Assembly: GCF_028369105.1 (NCBI RefSeq)
Contig: NZ_JAQNDO010000001.1
Coordinates: forward strand, 8,526,501-8,590,500
Direction of reading: 5' to 3'
DNA: 64,000 bases
From: Polyangium mundeleinium
Lineage (GTDB): Bacteria; Myxococcota_A; Polyangia; Polyangiales; Polyangiaceae
Shown here: positions 34,015-45,000 of the stretch, piece after piece
How positions within the stretch are numbered: the first letter of the stretch is position 1
Layout of the letters: the number at the start of each line of letters is the position of its first letter
Translations under genes and position numbers: made by a program
Notes under the pieces: model-generated
Told to the model about the DNA's origin: nothing
What the model saw: only the letters and a program-made list of their open reading frames with translations
Databases searched by the model: none

Positions 34015-36314
34015 AAATGCCCCCGGCGGCCCACCGCGCCGCGCTCGTGCTCGCCCTCCTCGTGATCGTCGCTTTCCGGATCGTCGGGTTCGCCCCGAAC
34101 GACCCACCGCCGAGCACCACGCCGCAGGCTTTTTCCGTGGATCTCGCCGCGGCCCACGTGGCGCGCCTCGCCGCGGCGCCGCGTCCTCCGGGCACCTCGG
34201 GCCACGACGCCGCGCGGGAGTTCATCCGCGCCGAGCTCACGCGCCTCGGCATCTCCGTGGAGATCCAGCGCGCCACGGCGCTCGGCACGCACTGGGGCGT
34301 GCCGTACGACGTCGCCCGCGTCGAGAACCTCGTCGCGCGTTTGCCCGGACGCGAGCGTGGCCCGGCCCTCGCGCTCGTCGCCCATTACGACTCCGTTCCG
34401 AATGCGCCCGGCGCGGCCGACGACGCGAGCGGCGTCGCCGTCTTGCTGGAGACGGCCCGCGCCCTCCGCGCGGGCCCCGCGCTCCGCAACGATGTGATGT
34501 TCCTGTTCACGGACGCCGAAGAAGCCGGCATCCTCGGCGGAAACGTCTTCGTCCGCGAGCACCCGTCGTTCCGCGACATCGGCCTCGTGCTGAACTTCGA
34601 CGCGCGTGGCACACGAGGCCCGGTCGGGCTCATCGAGACGAGCGCCGACGCCGGCGCGCTCGTGCGACATTTCGGAGACGCCACGCCCGACCCCATCGCC
34701 TCGTCGCTCTTCCCCGAGATCGCGCGCCGCCTCGGCCACCAGACCGATTTTTTCCCCTTCCGCCAGGCCGGCGTGCCCGGGATGAATTTCGCGGCTGCCG
34801 ACGGGGCCGCCCATTACCATTCTCCCGTCGACGCCCCGGCGCACCTCGACCGGCGGACGCTCGCGCACGCGGGGACGCTCGCGCTCGCGCTCGCGCGGCG
34901 CTTCGGCGATCTCGATCTCACGACCCTCGCGGCCGAGCCGGTCGTTTATTTCGACGTGCCGGGCCTCGGGCTCGTCGTGTACGGCCGCGCGTGGGCGCTG
35001 CCGATGGCGATGATCCCCGCGGTCTTGTTCGTCTTCGCGCTCCTCTCTGCCATGCGGCGCGGACAAGCGCGCCCGGCTCGTGTGCTCGCCGGATTCGGCG
35101 TGCTCCTCGCCTCGCTCGCTCTCGCAGCCGGGCTCGCCGCCGGCATCGTCGCCGCGCTCCGCGCCCTCACGCCCGTGTGGGGCGTTTTCCGCGGGGATCC
35201 CTTCGATCCAGGCCTCGCGCGTATCGCTCTCGCCCTGCTCGGCGTCGCCATCTATGCCGCCGCCCATCGGTTTTTCCGGGCACGCCTCTCCCCGGTCGAA
35301 CTCGCGCTCGGCGCGGCCTCGGCCTGGCTCCTCCTCGCGTTCGTGACGGCCGCGCTCCTGCCGGGCGCGAGTTTTCTTTTTGCCCTCCCGCTCGCGGCGT
35401 CGCTCGCGGGCCTGCTCGTGTGGCAACGGTGCCCTTCTCCGCAATCGCCGTCGAGCGGCCTCTGGCTCCTGCTCTCCGCGCTTCCTGCGCTCGTCCTCGT
35501 CGTCCCGGTCCCTTATCTCCTCTTCGTCGCCCTCGGCTTGCCGCGGGCCGCGCCGGCCGTCGCCGTCGTCGTCCTCCTCGCGGGCCTCTTCGCCCCGCTG
35601 TTCGAGGTCCTCGGCGCGGGCGCCTCGCGAAAACCCGCCCTCGGCCTCGCGGCGGCCTTCGTGATCACGCTCGGCTTGGCCGTCGGGACAAACCCCTTCT
35701 CGCCGGCGCGGCCGCGCCCGGCTTGCCTCGCGTACGCCCTCGACGCCGATCGCCGCGAGGCCGTCTGGACGACGACCGAGGACAAACCCGCTCCGTGGAC
35801 GACCTTGTACATCCCCGAGGCCACGCGCCGCGCCGCTCGCTTCTCGCTCCCCGACCAGGGAACGCTCCGGCACGAGGCCGAGGCGCCGCCGCTCGACGTC
35901 CCGCCGCCCCAGATCGAATCCCTCCGTGACACGATCCACGACGGGATCCGCACGCTCCGCTTTCGTCTTCGCTCGGGCCGGAGCGCGCCGTTTGTCCTCG
36001 TCTCGGTCACCTCGGAGGCGCCCCTCCGCGGCGCGACGATCGACGGGCGACGCGTGGACGAGCCGAGCGCGTTTCGAGCGACGACCACCGAGCCCTGGGG
36101 TTTTACCTTCCAGGGTTTGCCCGCGGAGGGCATCGAAGGATCGATCGACCTCGCGCCCGGCGCGCCCGTGACCGTGCGGGTGGTCGATCGGACCTATGCC
36201 TTGCCCGAGCAGCTCCTCCGCGCGCCCATGCCCGCGGACGTGATGCCAATGCCCTTCCGAATCGCCGGCTCTACGTTCGTCGCCGCCGAGCGCACATTCG
36301 GCCCGGGCCCCTGA
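34011..36314 (+). CDS. M28 metallopeptidase fused to a multi-helix membrane domain
   Basis: 767 residues from ATG 34011, overlapping the preceding stop. An N-terminal signal-anchor is followed by an M28 peptidase domain. Its two-zinc ligands are visible: V-A-H-Y-D-S-V-P (His/Asp), A-D-D-A-S-G (Asp), D-A-E-E-A-G (catalytic and metal Glu), L-N-F-D-A-R-G (Asp) and A-H-Y-H-S-P (His). From about residue 320 there are eight or so hydrophobic helices, then a soluble C-terminal beta-rich domain of about 200 residues. This layout resembles ERMP1/Pff1-type aminopeptidases. It is probably an inner-membrane exopeptidase with a periplasmic catalytic face. Confidence 0.85.
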   Translation: MKMPPAAHRAALVLALLVIVAFRIVGFAPNDPPPSTTPQAFSVDLAAAHVARLAAAPRPPGTSGHDAAREFIRAELTRLGISVEIQRATALGTHWGVPYDVARVENLVARLPGRERGPALALVAHYDSVPNAPGAADDASGVAVLLETARALRAGPALRNDVMFLFTDAEEAGILGGNVFVREHPSFRDIGLVLNFDARGTRGPVGLIETSADAGALVRHFGDATPDPIASSLFPEIARRLGHQTDFFPFRQAGVPGMNFAAADGAAHYHSPVDAPAHLDRRTLAHAGTLALALARRFGDLDLTTLAAEPVVYFDVPGLGLVVYGRAWALPMAMIPAVLFVFALLSAMRRGQARPARVLAGFGVLLASLALAAGLAAGIVAALRALTPVWGVFRGDPFDPGLARIALALLGVAIYAAAHRFFRARLSPVELALGAASAWLLLAFVTAALLPGASFLFALPLAASLAGLLVWQRCPSPQSPSSGLWLLLSALPALVLVVPVPYLLFVALGLPRAAPAVAVVVLLAGLFAPLFEVLGAGASRKPALGLAAAFVITLGLAVGTNPFSPARPRPACLAYALDADRREAVWTTTEDKPAPWTTLYIPEATRRAARFSLPDQGTLRHEAEAPPLDVPPPQIESLRDTIHDGIRTLRFRLRSGRSAPFVLVSVTSEAPLRGATIDGRRVDEPSAFRATTTEPWGFTFQGLPAEGIEGSIDLAPGAPVTVRVVDRTYALPEQLLRAPMPADVMPMPFRIAGSTFVAAERTFGPGP

Positions 36315-36315
36315 A

Positions 36316-37101
36316 TCAACCCGATTTCTTCCGGCCCGTCTTTTTCGTCGCCCCGCCGGCTGCTTTCTTCGTCTCGTCACGCAAGTGCGCCCAAAGCGGC
36401 AGCGCCGGCACGAGCGCGTCGTCGGCTTCGACGACGGCGCGCCGAAGGGCCGGCGTATCCACGGGTCCGCCCTTGGGCCACAGCACCTCACCTTGCCCCT
36501 CGGCCACGTTGTGAAGCGCGTCGATCACCTTGCCACGCGTCACGCCGAGCGTGTCGTGCACCAGGAGGCCCGGCCGGAAAGGCTCTTCCCGCTCCACGAG
36601 CGCGCGCTCGAATGCCGCCTCATCGAACGTCGTGTGGTCCTCGGACCCGAAACCGAGCTCCTCTGGAGAGGCCGCGATCGTCTTTTTTTCGTACGTCCGG
36701 AGGACACCTTTGTCGATCGCGACGCGCTCGCCCTCCCCGTCGATCATCGCGCGTCCCTCGAAGCCGTCGGGCGTGAGACGCATGGCCACGTCGTAGTCGC
36801 TCATGTCCGACGACATCCACGCCACGTATTGCCAATCCCGCTCGCCTGCTTTCCGGAGCGCCTCGGCCGGCGCCTCGGCCCAGTCGTCCACCAGGAACAC
36901 CTCGCAGCCGAACGAGAATGCCAGCGATTTCAGCCGGAAGTTCCCGGGAAAATAGAACACCGCCTCGACGCGCGGGCTCACGGCCACGCGCACGAGGCTC
37001 TCGCCCGCGAAGCCCGGCTCCGCGTCGGCCCACGGATCCACGATGGCCTTCGCCGAGCAGCGACGTTTGTCGTACAGGTACACGACGAACAGGTAGCTCA
37101 C
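36316..37101 (-). CDS. Hypothetical protein with Lys-rich tail
   Basis: 261 residues from GTG 37101 (V-S-Y-L-F-V-V-Y-L-Y-D-K). The longer reading upstream to 37347 has poor composition and would run into the palindromic operator, so I reject it. There is no signal peptide or transmembrane helix. The C-terminus is basic (K-K-A-A-G-G-A-T-K-K-T-G-R-K-K-S-G), which could contact nucleic acid or membrane. No recognisable domain. Convergent with the M28 peptidase gene and divergent from the ferredoxin-reductase operon. Confidence 0.6.
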   Translation of the reverse strand: MSYLFVVYLYDKRRCSAKAIVDPWADAEPGFAGESLVRVAVSPRVEAVFYFPGNFRLKSLAFSFGCEVFLVDDWAEAPAEALRKAGERDWQYVAWMSSDMSDYDVAMRLTPDGFEGRAMIDGEGERVAIDKGVLRTYEKKTIAASPEELGFGSEDHTTFDEAAFERALVEREEPFRPGLLVHDTLGVTRGKVIDALHNVAEGQGEVLWPKGGPVDTPALRRAVVEADDALVPALPLWAHLRDETKKAAGGATKKTGRKKSG

Positions 37102-37332
37102 GGTACCGAGGAAAGCATGGTGGTGGCAGGACGACAACACGTCCCGCCGACGAACCCACGCCGATGGTACGACCCCCAAGCATCCATCGCGGGTGTTTCC
37201 CGTTCTGATCGTCGTCTCGTCGAATTCGTGCCGCGTCTCCGATCCCGCGGACGCGGGGGGCGCTGCGCGACGCCCGCGGACGGCGACAGCGACGGCATCC
37301 CCAGCGACGGCTGCCTCGGAGCCACCGCGCAC

Positions 37333-37355
37333 AGTGTCAAGTGACACTTGACACT
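37333..37355. promoter_or_regulatory. Perfect 23-bp palindromic operator
   Basis: The 11-base arm AGTGTCAAGTG is followed by a single central A and its exact reverse complement. The right arm contains the -35 box of the downstream operon, so a bound dimer would block or remodel the promoter. The MerR-type regulator encoded second in the operon is the obvious candidate binder, but TetR-type regulators also use such sites. Confidence 0.8.
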
Positions 37356-37376
37356 TGGCAGTCCGGCGGATACAAG
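37348..37376 (+). promoter_or_regulatory. Promoter of the ferredoxin reductase-MerR-diiron operon
   Basis: TTGACA (37348-37353), a 17-base spacer and TACAAG (37371-37376). The expected start point, six to eight bases further, falls on the ATG at 37383. There is no ribosome-binding site ahead of that ATG, so the transcript is predicted to be leaderless. Confidence 0.6.
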
Positions 37377-37382
37377 CGAGCC

Positions 37383-38666
37383 ATGGAGCTCGACAAGGCC
37401 AAGGCCGAGACGCGCAAAGGCGGAGGCCCCGCGGATCTCCTACCCGCCAGGATCGTCGTCCGGCTCGAAGCGCTCGTGCGTGACGTACGTACGGTCTTGA
37501 ACGACTTCACCGGCGCGCGCCCCGCGCCCTACTCGGTCCGCAAGCCGCTCGTCCGGCACCTTCTCACCTTCACGTCGTCGCCTTCCCCCGCGCCGAGCGC
37601 CGGCATCACGCCGCGCAGGCTCCGCGTCACGCGCGTCGTGCGCGAGACCCCGGACGCCGTCTCGCTCTCGCTCGCCGATCCCGAGGACCGCCGCATCCCC
37701 TTCGTCCCCGGCCAGTTCTTCACCGTGCTCGTCACGCTCGCGAGCGGCGAGGTGCTCCGCCGCGCCTATTCGATCTCGAGCCTGCCCGACGAAGACGGCG
37801 CCGCCGCCGAGGTGACGATCACCATCAAACGAATGCCCGGCGGGCGCGCCTCGAACCACCTGAACGAGCGGATCGCGGAAGGCGACGTCCTCGACGTGCT
37901 CGGCCCCTCCGGCAGCTTCACGGTGGCGCCGGATCCCGCGGCGCGAAGGCACCTCGTGTTGATCGCGGGCGGCAGCGGCATCACGCCGCTCGCCTCGATC
38001 ACGCGGACCACGCTCGCGCGCGAGCCCGAGAGCCGCGTCTCGCTCGTGTACGGAAACCGGGGCGAGGCCGACATCATCTTCCGCGAGGCGCTCGCTTCCC
38101 TCGCCGAAGCCCACGCGGATCGCTTCACGCTCCGCCACGTGCTCTCCGATCCGCCCGCGGGTTTCACGGGACGCACGGGCCTGCTCGATCACGACAACGT
38201 CACACGCGAGCTCGACATGATCGCCGCGGCCTCCGGCCTCGACGCAGGTGCCACCGATTATTACGTCTGCGGGCCCGAGCCGATGATGCTCGCGGCGCGG
38301 GAAGCGCTGCTCGCCCGCGGCGTCGATCCCGCTCGCATCCACGAGGAACGGTTCTTCGCCCCCGCGCGCCGCACCACGCCGGCGCTCCCCACGAGCTCCG
38401 CCCCGATCGAGATCCGCCTCCGCGGCCGCACGAAAACCGTGACCGCCGCGCCCGGACAAACCCTGCTCGAAGCGGGCCTCGCCGCGTCCTTGCCCATGCC
38501 GTTCTCGTGTACGATGGGGGGGTGCGGCGTGTGCAAGATCAAGCTCCTCTCGGGGGACGTGACGAGCGAAGAGCCGAATTGCCTGCAAGAGGAAGAAAAA
38601 AACCAGGGGTTCGTCCTCGCGTGCGTGTCCCGCGCGGCGGCGCCGTGCACGGTGGAAGTCCCGTGA
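37383..38666 (+). CDS. NAD(P)H:ferredoxin-type reductase with C-terminal 2Fe-2S domain
   Basis: 427 residues. An FAD-binding beta-barrel carries R-R-A-Y-S-I-S-S near residue 120 and G-P-S-G-S-F near 180. The NAD(P)-binding part has I-A-G-G-S-G-I-T-P and Y-Y-V-C-G-P-E-P-M-M. A plant-type ferredoxin domain ends the chain, with C-T-M-G-G-C-G-V-C and a distal A-C-V. It passes electrons from NAD(P)H through FAD and its own 2Fe-2S cluster to an oxygenase, as PaaE-like and fatty-acid-desaturase reductases do. The partner is most likely the diiron protein encoded two genes downstream. The MerR gene start overlaps its stop. Confidence 0.88.
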   Translation: MELDKAKAETRKGGGPADLLPARIVVRLEALVRDVRTVLNDFTGARPAPYSVRKPLVRHLLTFTSSPSPAPSAGITPRRLRVTRVVRETPDAVSLSLADPEDRRIPFVPGQFFTVLVTLASGEVLRRAYSISSLPDEDGAAAEVTITIKRMPGGRASNHLNERIAEGDVLDVLGPSGSFTVAPDPAARRHLVLIAGGSGITPLASITRTTLAREPESRVSLVYGNRGEADIIFREALASLAEAHADRFTLRHVLSDPPAGFTGRTGLLDHDNVTRELDMIAAASGLDAGATDYYVCGPEPMMLAAREALLARGVDPARIHEERFFAPARRTTPALPTSSAPIEIRLRGRTKTVTAAPGQTLLEAGLAASLPMPFSCTMGGCGVCKIKLLSGDVTSEEPNCLQEEEKNQGFVLACVSRAAAPCTVEVP

Positions 38667-39487
38667 TGGACGTCGTCGTCGCGAGCAAGGAGCCCGCGCG
38701 CCCCGCCGTGGGGGGGTTCGGGGGCGAAGCTCGGCCTGCCCGAGCGAAGCCCCCGAGCGTGGACCGTGATGCGTATCCGTATCGCATGAAGGATCTCTGC
38801 GAGCGGACCGGATTGCCGCGGCAGGTCGTCCATTTCTACATCCAGCAGGGCCTCGTGCCGGAGGGCCACAAGACCGGCCGCAACATGGCGTATTACGGCG
38901 AGGAGCACCTCGCCCGTATCCTCCTCGTGCGCAAGCTCCAGCACGAGCGGTTCCTCCCGCTGCGCGCCATCAAGGCCCTGCTCGAAGAGCGCGACGAGGC
39001 CTTCAGTCCCGCGCAACGCAGGTTCGTCCACGAGGTGAAATCCCGCCTCAGCAGGGCGCTTGGCGCGCGCGCGGACAACCCCGCGACGGCGGACGCGAAC
39101 GAGCTCATCCAGAAGCTCGGGCTCTCGCGCAAGGACCTCGAGGACATGGTCGATCTCGGGCTCATCGCGGCCGCGGAGGAGCACGACGCCTCGGGGCGCG
39201 CGCGGCTCGTCGTGGCGAGCGACGATACGTGGATCCTGGAGACGTTCGCCGAGTTCCGGCGGATCGGCTTCAACGAGTCGATCGGTTTTTCGGCGCGCGA
39301 CATCTTGATGTACGAGGAGGCCATGGGCGCGCTCTTCGCCCGCGAGGCGAAGCTGCTCGCCGAGCGCCTCTCCTCGCTCGCGCCCGAGCAAGCCGCCACC
39401 ATGGTCGAGCGGGCGCTGCCGCTCATCAACGCCTTTTTGGTCCGTTATCACGACGCCCTGGCGAGGAATTTCCTCGCGACGCTTTGA
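38666..39487 (+). CDS. MerR-family transcriptional regulator
   Basis: 273 residues from the ATG overlapping the upstream stop; a GTG one codon earlier is also possible. After a 35-residue Pro/Ala-rich leader comes a MerR DNA-binding domain: Y-R-M-K-D-L-C-E-R-T-G-L-P, then H-F-Y-I-Q-Q-G-L-V-P and the wing. A dimerisation helix (R-F-L-P-L-R-A-I-K-A-L-L-E-E) and a roughly 170-residue effector domain follow. That domain lacks the Cys pairs of metal sensors. Its place between reductase and diiron genes suggests it regulates this operon through the upstream palindrome. Confidence 0.85.
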   Translation: MDVVVASKEPARPAVGGFGGEARPARAKPPSVDRDAYPYRMKDLCERTGLPRQVVHFYIQQGLVPEGHKTGRNMAYYGEEHLARILLVRKLQHERFLPLRAIKALLEERDEAFSPAQRRFVHEVKSRLSRALGARADNPATADANELIQKLGLSRKDLEDMVDLGLIAAAEEHDASGRARLVVASDDTWILETFAEFRRIGFNESIGFSARDILMYEEAMGALFAREAKLLAERLSSLAPEQAATMVERALPLINAFLVRYHDALARNFLATL

Positions 39488-39516
39488 CATCAAACGGTTT
39501 TCGGAGGAGGCATACG

Positions 39517-40695
<1,179 letters not shown>

Positions 40696-40696
40696 A

Positions 40697-41311
40697 TCAG
40701 GGCGGGACGGGGATCGTGACGGTCGTCGCGTCGGGGTAGCTGAACGTTCCTTTGACCTCGAACGGATCGAGCCCGGTCTGACAACCGTCCTCGCAGTTCT
40801 GCTTCACGTTCGCATAAAGCGGCACGGTCACCTCCACCATCCCCGGCGCGACGGCGAAGCCCTGCGAACACGTGGACGGCTTGATCGCGGCCGGGTCCGC
40901 CTTCGCATAGCAGCTCGCCGGCATTTCGACCCGCTCGTAGAGGAGGCCCGACCATCGAAACGTCTGCGTCGCGCCCGACGCGATCGAAGAAAGGGCCGAG
41001 TCGAAACAATCGAGCGGGAACCCTTCGAGCGTCCGGGCCGCGTCGCACGTGACGTCGAGGACCGTGAGTTCCGCCCTTCGTGGTGTCTCCTCCCCATGCG
41101 GCGCGATTTGAAACTGCGCGTCGCAGGTTCCGTTGCGCAAATAGACGGGCTGAGGACGGTCGTTCCGGACGACGATCTCGACCTCGCCCGCGGAAGCCTC
41201 CGACATGAAGGGCGCGCAAACGTCGACGGGCTCGGAGCCCTCGCCGCCGCTGCAACCGGCGAGAGCCGCCGCGATCCCCACGAACACGAACATCCAGCGT
41301 GTTTTGATCAC
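40697..41311 (-). CDS. Hypothetical lipoprotein
   Basis: 204 residues from GTG 41311, with GGGAGAG just upstream. The lipobox is A-L-A-G-C-S-G-G. The mature protein has six or more Cys (V-D-V-C, G-T-C, V-T-C, L-D-C, S-C-Y, T-C-S, N-C-E-D-G-C), suggesting disulfides, and is beta-rich. The upstream lipoprotein gene ends 17 bases away on the same strand, so they form a pair. No domain recognised. Confidence 0.7.
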   Translation of the reverse strand: MIKTRWMFVFVGIAAALAGCSGGEGSEPVDVCAPFMSEASAGEVEIVVRNDRPQPVYLRNGTCDAQFQIAPHGEETPRRAELTVLDVTCDAARTLEGFPLDCFDSALSSIASGATQTFRWSGLLYERVEMPASCYAKADPAAIKPSTCSQGFAVAPGMVEVTVPLYANVKQNCEDGCQTGLDPFEVKGTFSYPDATTVTIPVPP

Positions 41312-41328
41312 GTGTCTCTCCCGGCGCC

Positions 41329-41949
41329 TCAGGATCCCTCGAGCCCGCGCCACGGCTTCGGGAAGAAGCGCCATTCGCCATTGACGTACGTGAGCCCGTC
41401 GAACGCCATGCCGAGCGTCTCCCCGGGCTTGACGAACTTGAACCGATACCAGCGGACGCCTGGCTTCATGGACTCCACGGCTTTTTTGTATCCGCCGGGG
41501 AAATTCGGCCCGTCGCCCTGGCCGGCCGCGATCTCCTCCGTCGTCGCCGAATACAGGAGGAGCTGGGTTTGTCCTTCGTTCGGCTTGATGGCCGCGTTCG
41601 GGTCGGACCACATCTTCTTGTAATGCGATTCGAGCTTGCCCGCGGCGTCATCCTTGAACACGGCCTTGTAGTCGCCGGTCGTCGGCTCGAGCCGCTTCGT
41701 CAGCGCCGCGTGATCCGCGCCCGGCTTCAAGAACTGTTCGAGCAGCGCCTTCGCCGCGTCCATGTCCCCGCCGCCCGACGGCGCCGCCGCGCTCTCCCCC
41801 GCGGGCTTTTGCCCCGGCGCGGCCTTCCCATCGACGCCGGCCCTGGTCTCGGACTTCGCTTCTCCGCCCGCCTGGTCGGACTTGTTGCACCCGGCGGAGC
41901 AGAGCACCAGCACGACGAGCGATACCGCAGACAACGAACGAATGGACAC
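41329..41949 (-). CDS. Hypothetical lipoprotein
   Basis: 206 residues from GTG 41949, selected for AGGGAGG five bases upstream rather than the start at 41970. The lipobox is C-S-A-G-C-N-K-S. A low-complexity Ala/Gly/Pro linker of about 45 residues precedes a compact globular domain (residues about 65-206) with W-Y-R-F-K-F-V-K-P and G-E-W-R-F-F-P-K-P-W-R. It resembles small lipoproteins with NTF2- or lumazine-like folds, but I cannot assign it. Confidence 0.7.
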   Translation of the reverse strand: MSIRSLSAVSLVVLVLCSAGCNKSDQAGGEAKSETRAGVDGKAAPGQKPAGESAAAPSGGGDMDAAKALLEQFLKPGADHAALTKRLEPTTGDYKAVFKDDAAGKLESHYKKMWSDPNAAIKPNEGQTQLLLYSATTEEIAAGQGDGPNFPGGYKKAVESMKPGVRWYRFKFVKPGETLGMAFDGLTYVNGEWRFFPKPWRGLEGS

Positions 41950-42072
41950 GGCCACCTCCCTCGGGCGCACGAGCGCCGCGGCGCGCGAGTCTAGGCGACG
42001 CGCGCGCCGGCCGTAAACCCCGGCCCTCGGGAAAAGGGTGCGACGAACCGTGCCCGGCGGAACTGTCGCCGC

Positions 42073-45000
42073 TCAGAAGAGCTGCCCGGACGAGCCCGCG
42101 ACGCCCGCGTTGCCGGACGAGGTGCCGCCGGTGCCACCGGTGCCGGGCGTGAGCGTGTTGCCCGTGACCGAGACCAAGGGGCTGCCAACACGGTACACGG
42201 CAAACGAGGGGCCGCCCGCGCCGCCGCCGCCATGCCCGCCATTGCCACCCTTGCCGCCGGTGCCGCCATTGCCGCCCTGGCCCACCTCGGCGGTGCACGT
42301 CGCCGCGCCCGTACCGCCGCTCCCGCCGGCCCCGCCCGCGGCGCCCGCACCGCCGTTCCCGCCGTTCCCGCCCTTCGCGCTCCGGATCGTATTGCCCGAC
42401 AGGGACATTCCGTTCGAATTGAGGACGAAGAGCCCGAACGAGCCCCCGCCGGCCCCGCCGCCGACGCCGCCGGTTCCGCCGCAGCCGCCCGCGCCGCCGC
42501 CGCCGCCTCCGTTGCCGGTGCCATTGATGACGAACGCGCCCGTCTGTCCGCCACCACCGCCACCACCGCCGGCGCCATTGCCGTGCACACCGGTCACGCC
42601 GGTCACGCCTGCATTGCCGACCCAGAACAGGGTCGCGGTCGATCCGCCGTTGCCGGCCGCCCCGTTCCCGCCGTTCGTCCCCGCCGCGCCGGGCTGGCCA
42701 CCCGCGCCGTCCGTTCCCGTATTGCCCGCGGAGCCGCCGATCCCGCCGGCCGTGCCTCCGATGCCCGAGAGCCCTGATCCGCCGACTGCTGCATAACCGC
42801 CCTTGCCGCCGAGGCCGCCGGTCCGGCTGCACACGCTCGACCCGCCCGAGCCGCCGGCAGCCGTGGTGTTGGAATCGCAGGCGCCGGGCCCGCCCGCGGC
42901 CCCATTGCCTCCGGTCCCACCAACGGTCCCCGCCGCCCCCGCCGCCCCTGGCCCCGCCGCGCCGGCGGAGAGCGAGCTGTTTTTCAGGACGAGCGACGGG
43001 CAGTTGTTGCAGTACATCGCGTAATTCGAGATGCCCGCCGCGTTCGTGTCGAGCGTCTGGATCGTCATCCTGTCGACGGTCATCGCCGTGACGAGGTCCT
43101 TGCCCTCGACCGCGCCCACGCGCCCATTCACCACGCCGCTCGATTGAATCGTGGCCACGTAGGCCGCGCTCCGCGCCCAGGCGTTCTGCGCCGAGTACCC
43201 GCCGTACAAGGACACGCCGTTCGCCAGCGTGATGCGGCCGTCGTAGAGCCCCTGCGACACGTACACCTGCTTCTTGCCGAGGACGACGGCCCTCGAGATC
43301 CCGGCGGAGATCGTCGCCATCGGCGACTCGCGCGTGCCGGGGTTCAGGTCATTTCCGGTTTTCGCGACGAACACAGCCGCGGACGCGTCGCCGTCGATGC
43401 CGTCGCAGTTCGTGTCGGCGAACGTGTCGTCGGGCAGGTCTGCCCCGACGAACTGGCACTCGCAGCCGTTCTGCGGGGAGCCGTCGACGTCGACGTAGCC
43501 GGGCTGGCAGGCGACGAGCTGGCACATGCCGGACGAGCAGGTCGATTGCGCGTTCGGGATGAGCATCCCGCAGTTGTTGTTGCAGCCGCCGCAGTTCGCC
43601 GCGTCGTTCAGGTGGTTCGTCTCGCAGCCGGTCGCGGCCACGCCGTCGCAGTTGCCGAAGCCCATGGCGCAGACGCCGAGCGTGCAGGCGCCCGACACGC
43701 AGGACTCGGCGGCGTTCGCGAGATCGCACAGGGCATTGCACCCGCCGCAATGCGCGAGGGTCGTTTGCAGGTTCGTCTCGCAGCCGGTCGCGGCCACGCC
43801 GTCGCAGTTGCCGAACCCGCTGTCGCAGGCGCCGAGCGTGCAGGAGCCCGACACGCAGGACTCGGCGGCGTTCGCGAGGTCGCACGCGGCGTTGCACGCG
43901 CCGCAATGGGCGAGGGTCGTTTGCAGGTTCGTCTCGCAGCCGTTGCTCGGAACCTGGTCGCAATTGCCGAACGGCGCGGTGCACGCGGCCGGCACGCAGG
44001 CGCCGCCCATGCACGCCTCGGTCGCATTCGCGAGCTCGCAGGCGTAGTTGCAGCCGCCGCAATGCAGCACGTTGCTCGTCACGTCCGTCTCGCAGCCGTC
44101 GCCCGCCACGTCGTTGCAATCCGCGAACCCCGTGGTGCATGCGCCCGGCTTGCAAGATCCCGACACGCAGACGGCGTTGGTGTTCGGCAAACTGCACGCG
44201 TTGTCGCAGGCGCCGCAATGACCCGCGCTCGTCATGATGTCCGTGTCGCAGCCGTTCGTCGGATCGGCGTCGCAGACGGCCTGGCCTTGCGGGCAGCCCT
44301 CGGCGGTCCCCACGATGGGCACGATCACGTCGGACGCCGGGTTGCCGCCAATCGTCGCCGTGACCTCCACGTGGAGCGGGTCGAGCGGCTCGGCGAGGCC
44401 GGGCGAGGTATACGTGACCTCGAAATGAAGCGCTGTGCCGGGCGGCCGGTCGAACGGCAACGTGACCGGCACGCGAATGGGCGGATTCGGCGCGTCCGGC
44501 ACGAACCGGACCACCGCGACGGAAAAGTCGGGGCTCGCCACGCTCACCGTCTGAAACGACGCGGTTGCGTTCGAGGTATTGTCCACGCGGAAAAGCCGCA
44601 TCCGGGTCGTCCCCGGGGGCACGAGGCCGTACGAGAGCTCCTCGGGGCTCGCGCAAGCGCCCTCCGGCCCCGCGTCGTTCAGCACACAGAGCTCGAGCCC
44701 GGCCACGGGCCCGCCGCCCGCGCCGCCCATGCCACCTGCGCCGCCTTCGCCGCCTACGCCGCCGACCCCACCCGTCCCCCCTCTACCGCCTGCGCCGCCG
44801 ATGCCGCCGGCGCCTCCCATGCCCGCGTTCCCGCCGACGCCGCCGACGCCGCCGGAGCCACCTACGCCGCCCACGCCGCCTGTGCCCGCGGCTCCGCCGT
44901 TGCCCCCGGTCCCGCCGCCTCCCGCGTCGCCGCCTCCGCCGCCGCTTCCGCTCGGCGATCCGCTCGCGCCGGCCGTGCCGCTCGTACCGACCTCGCCTCC

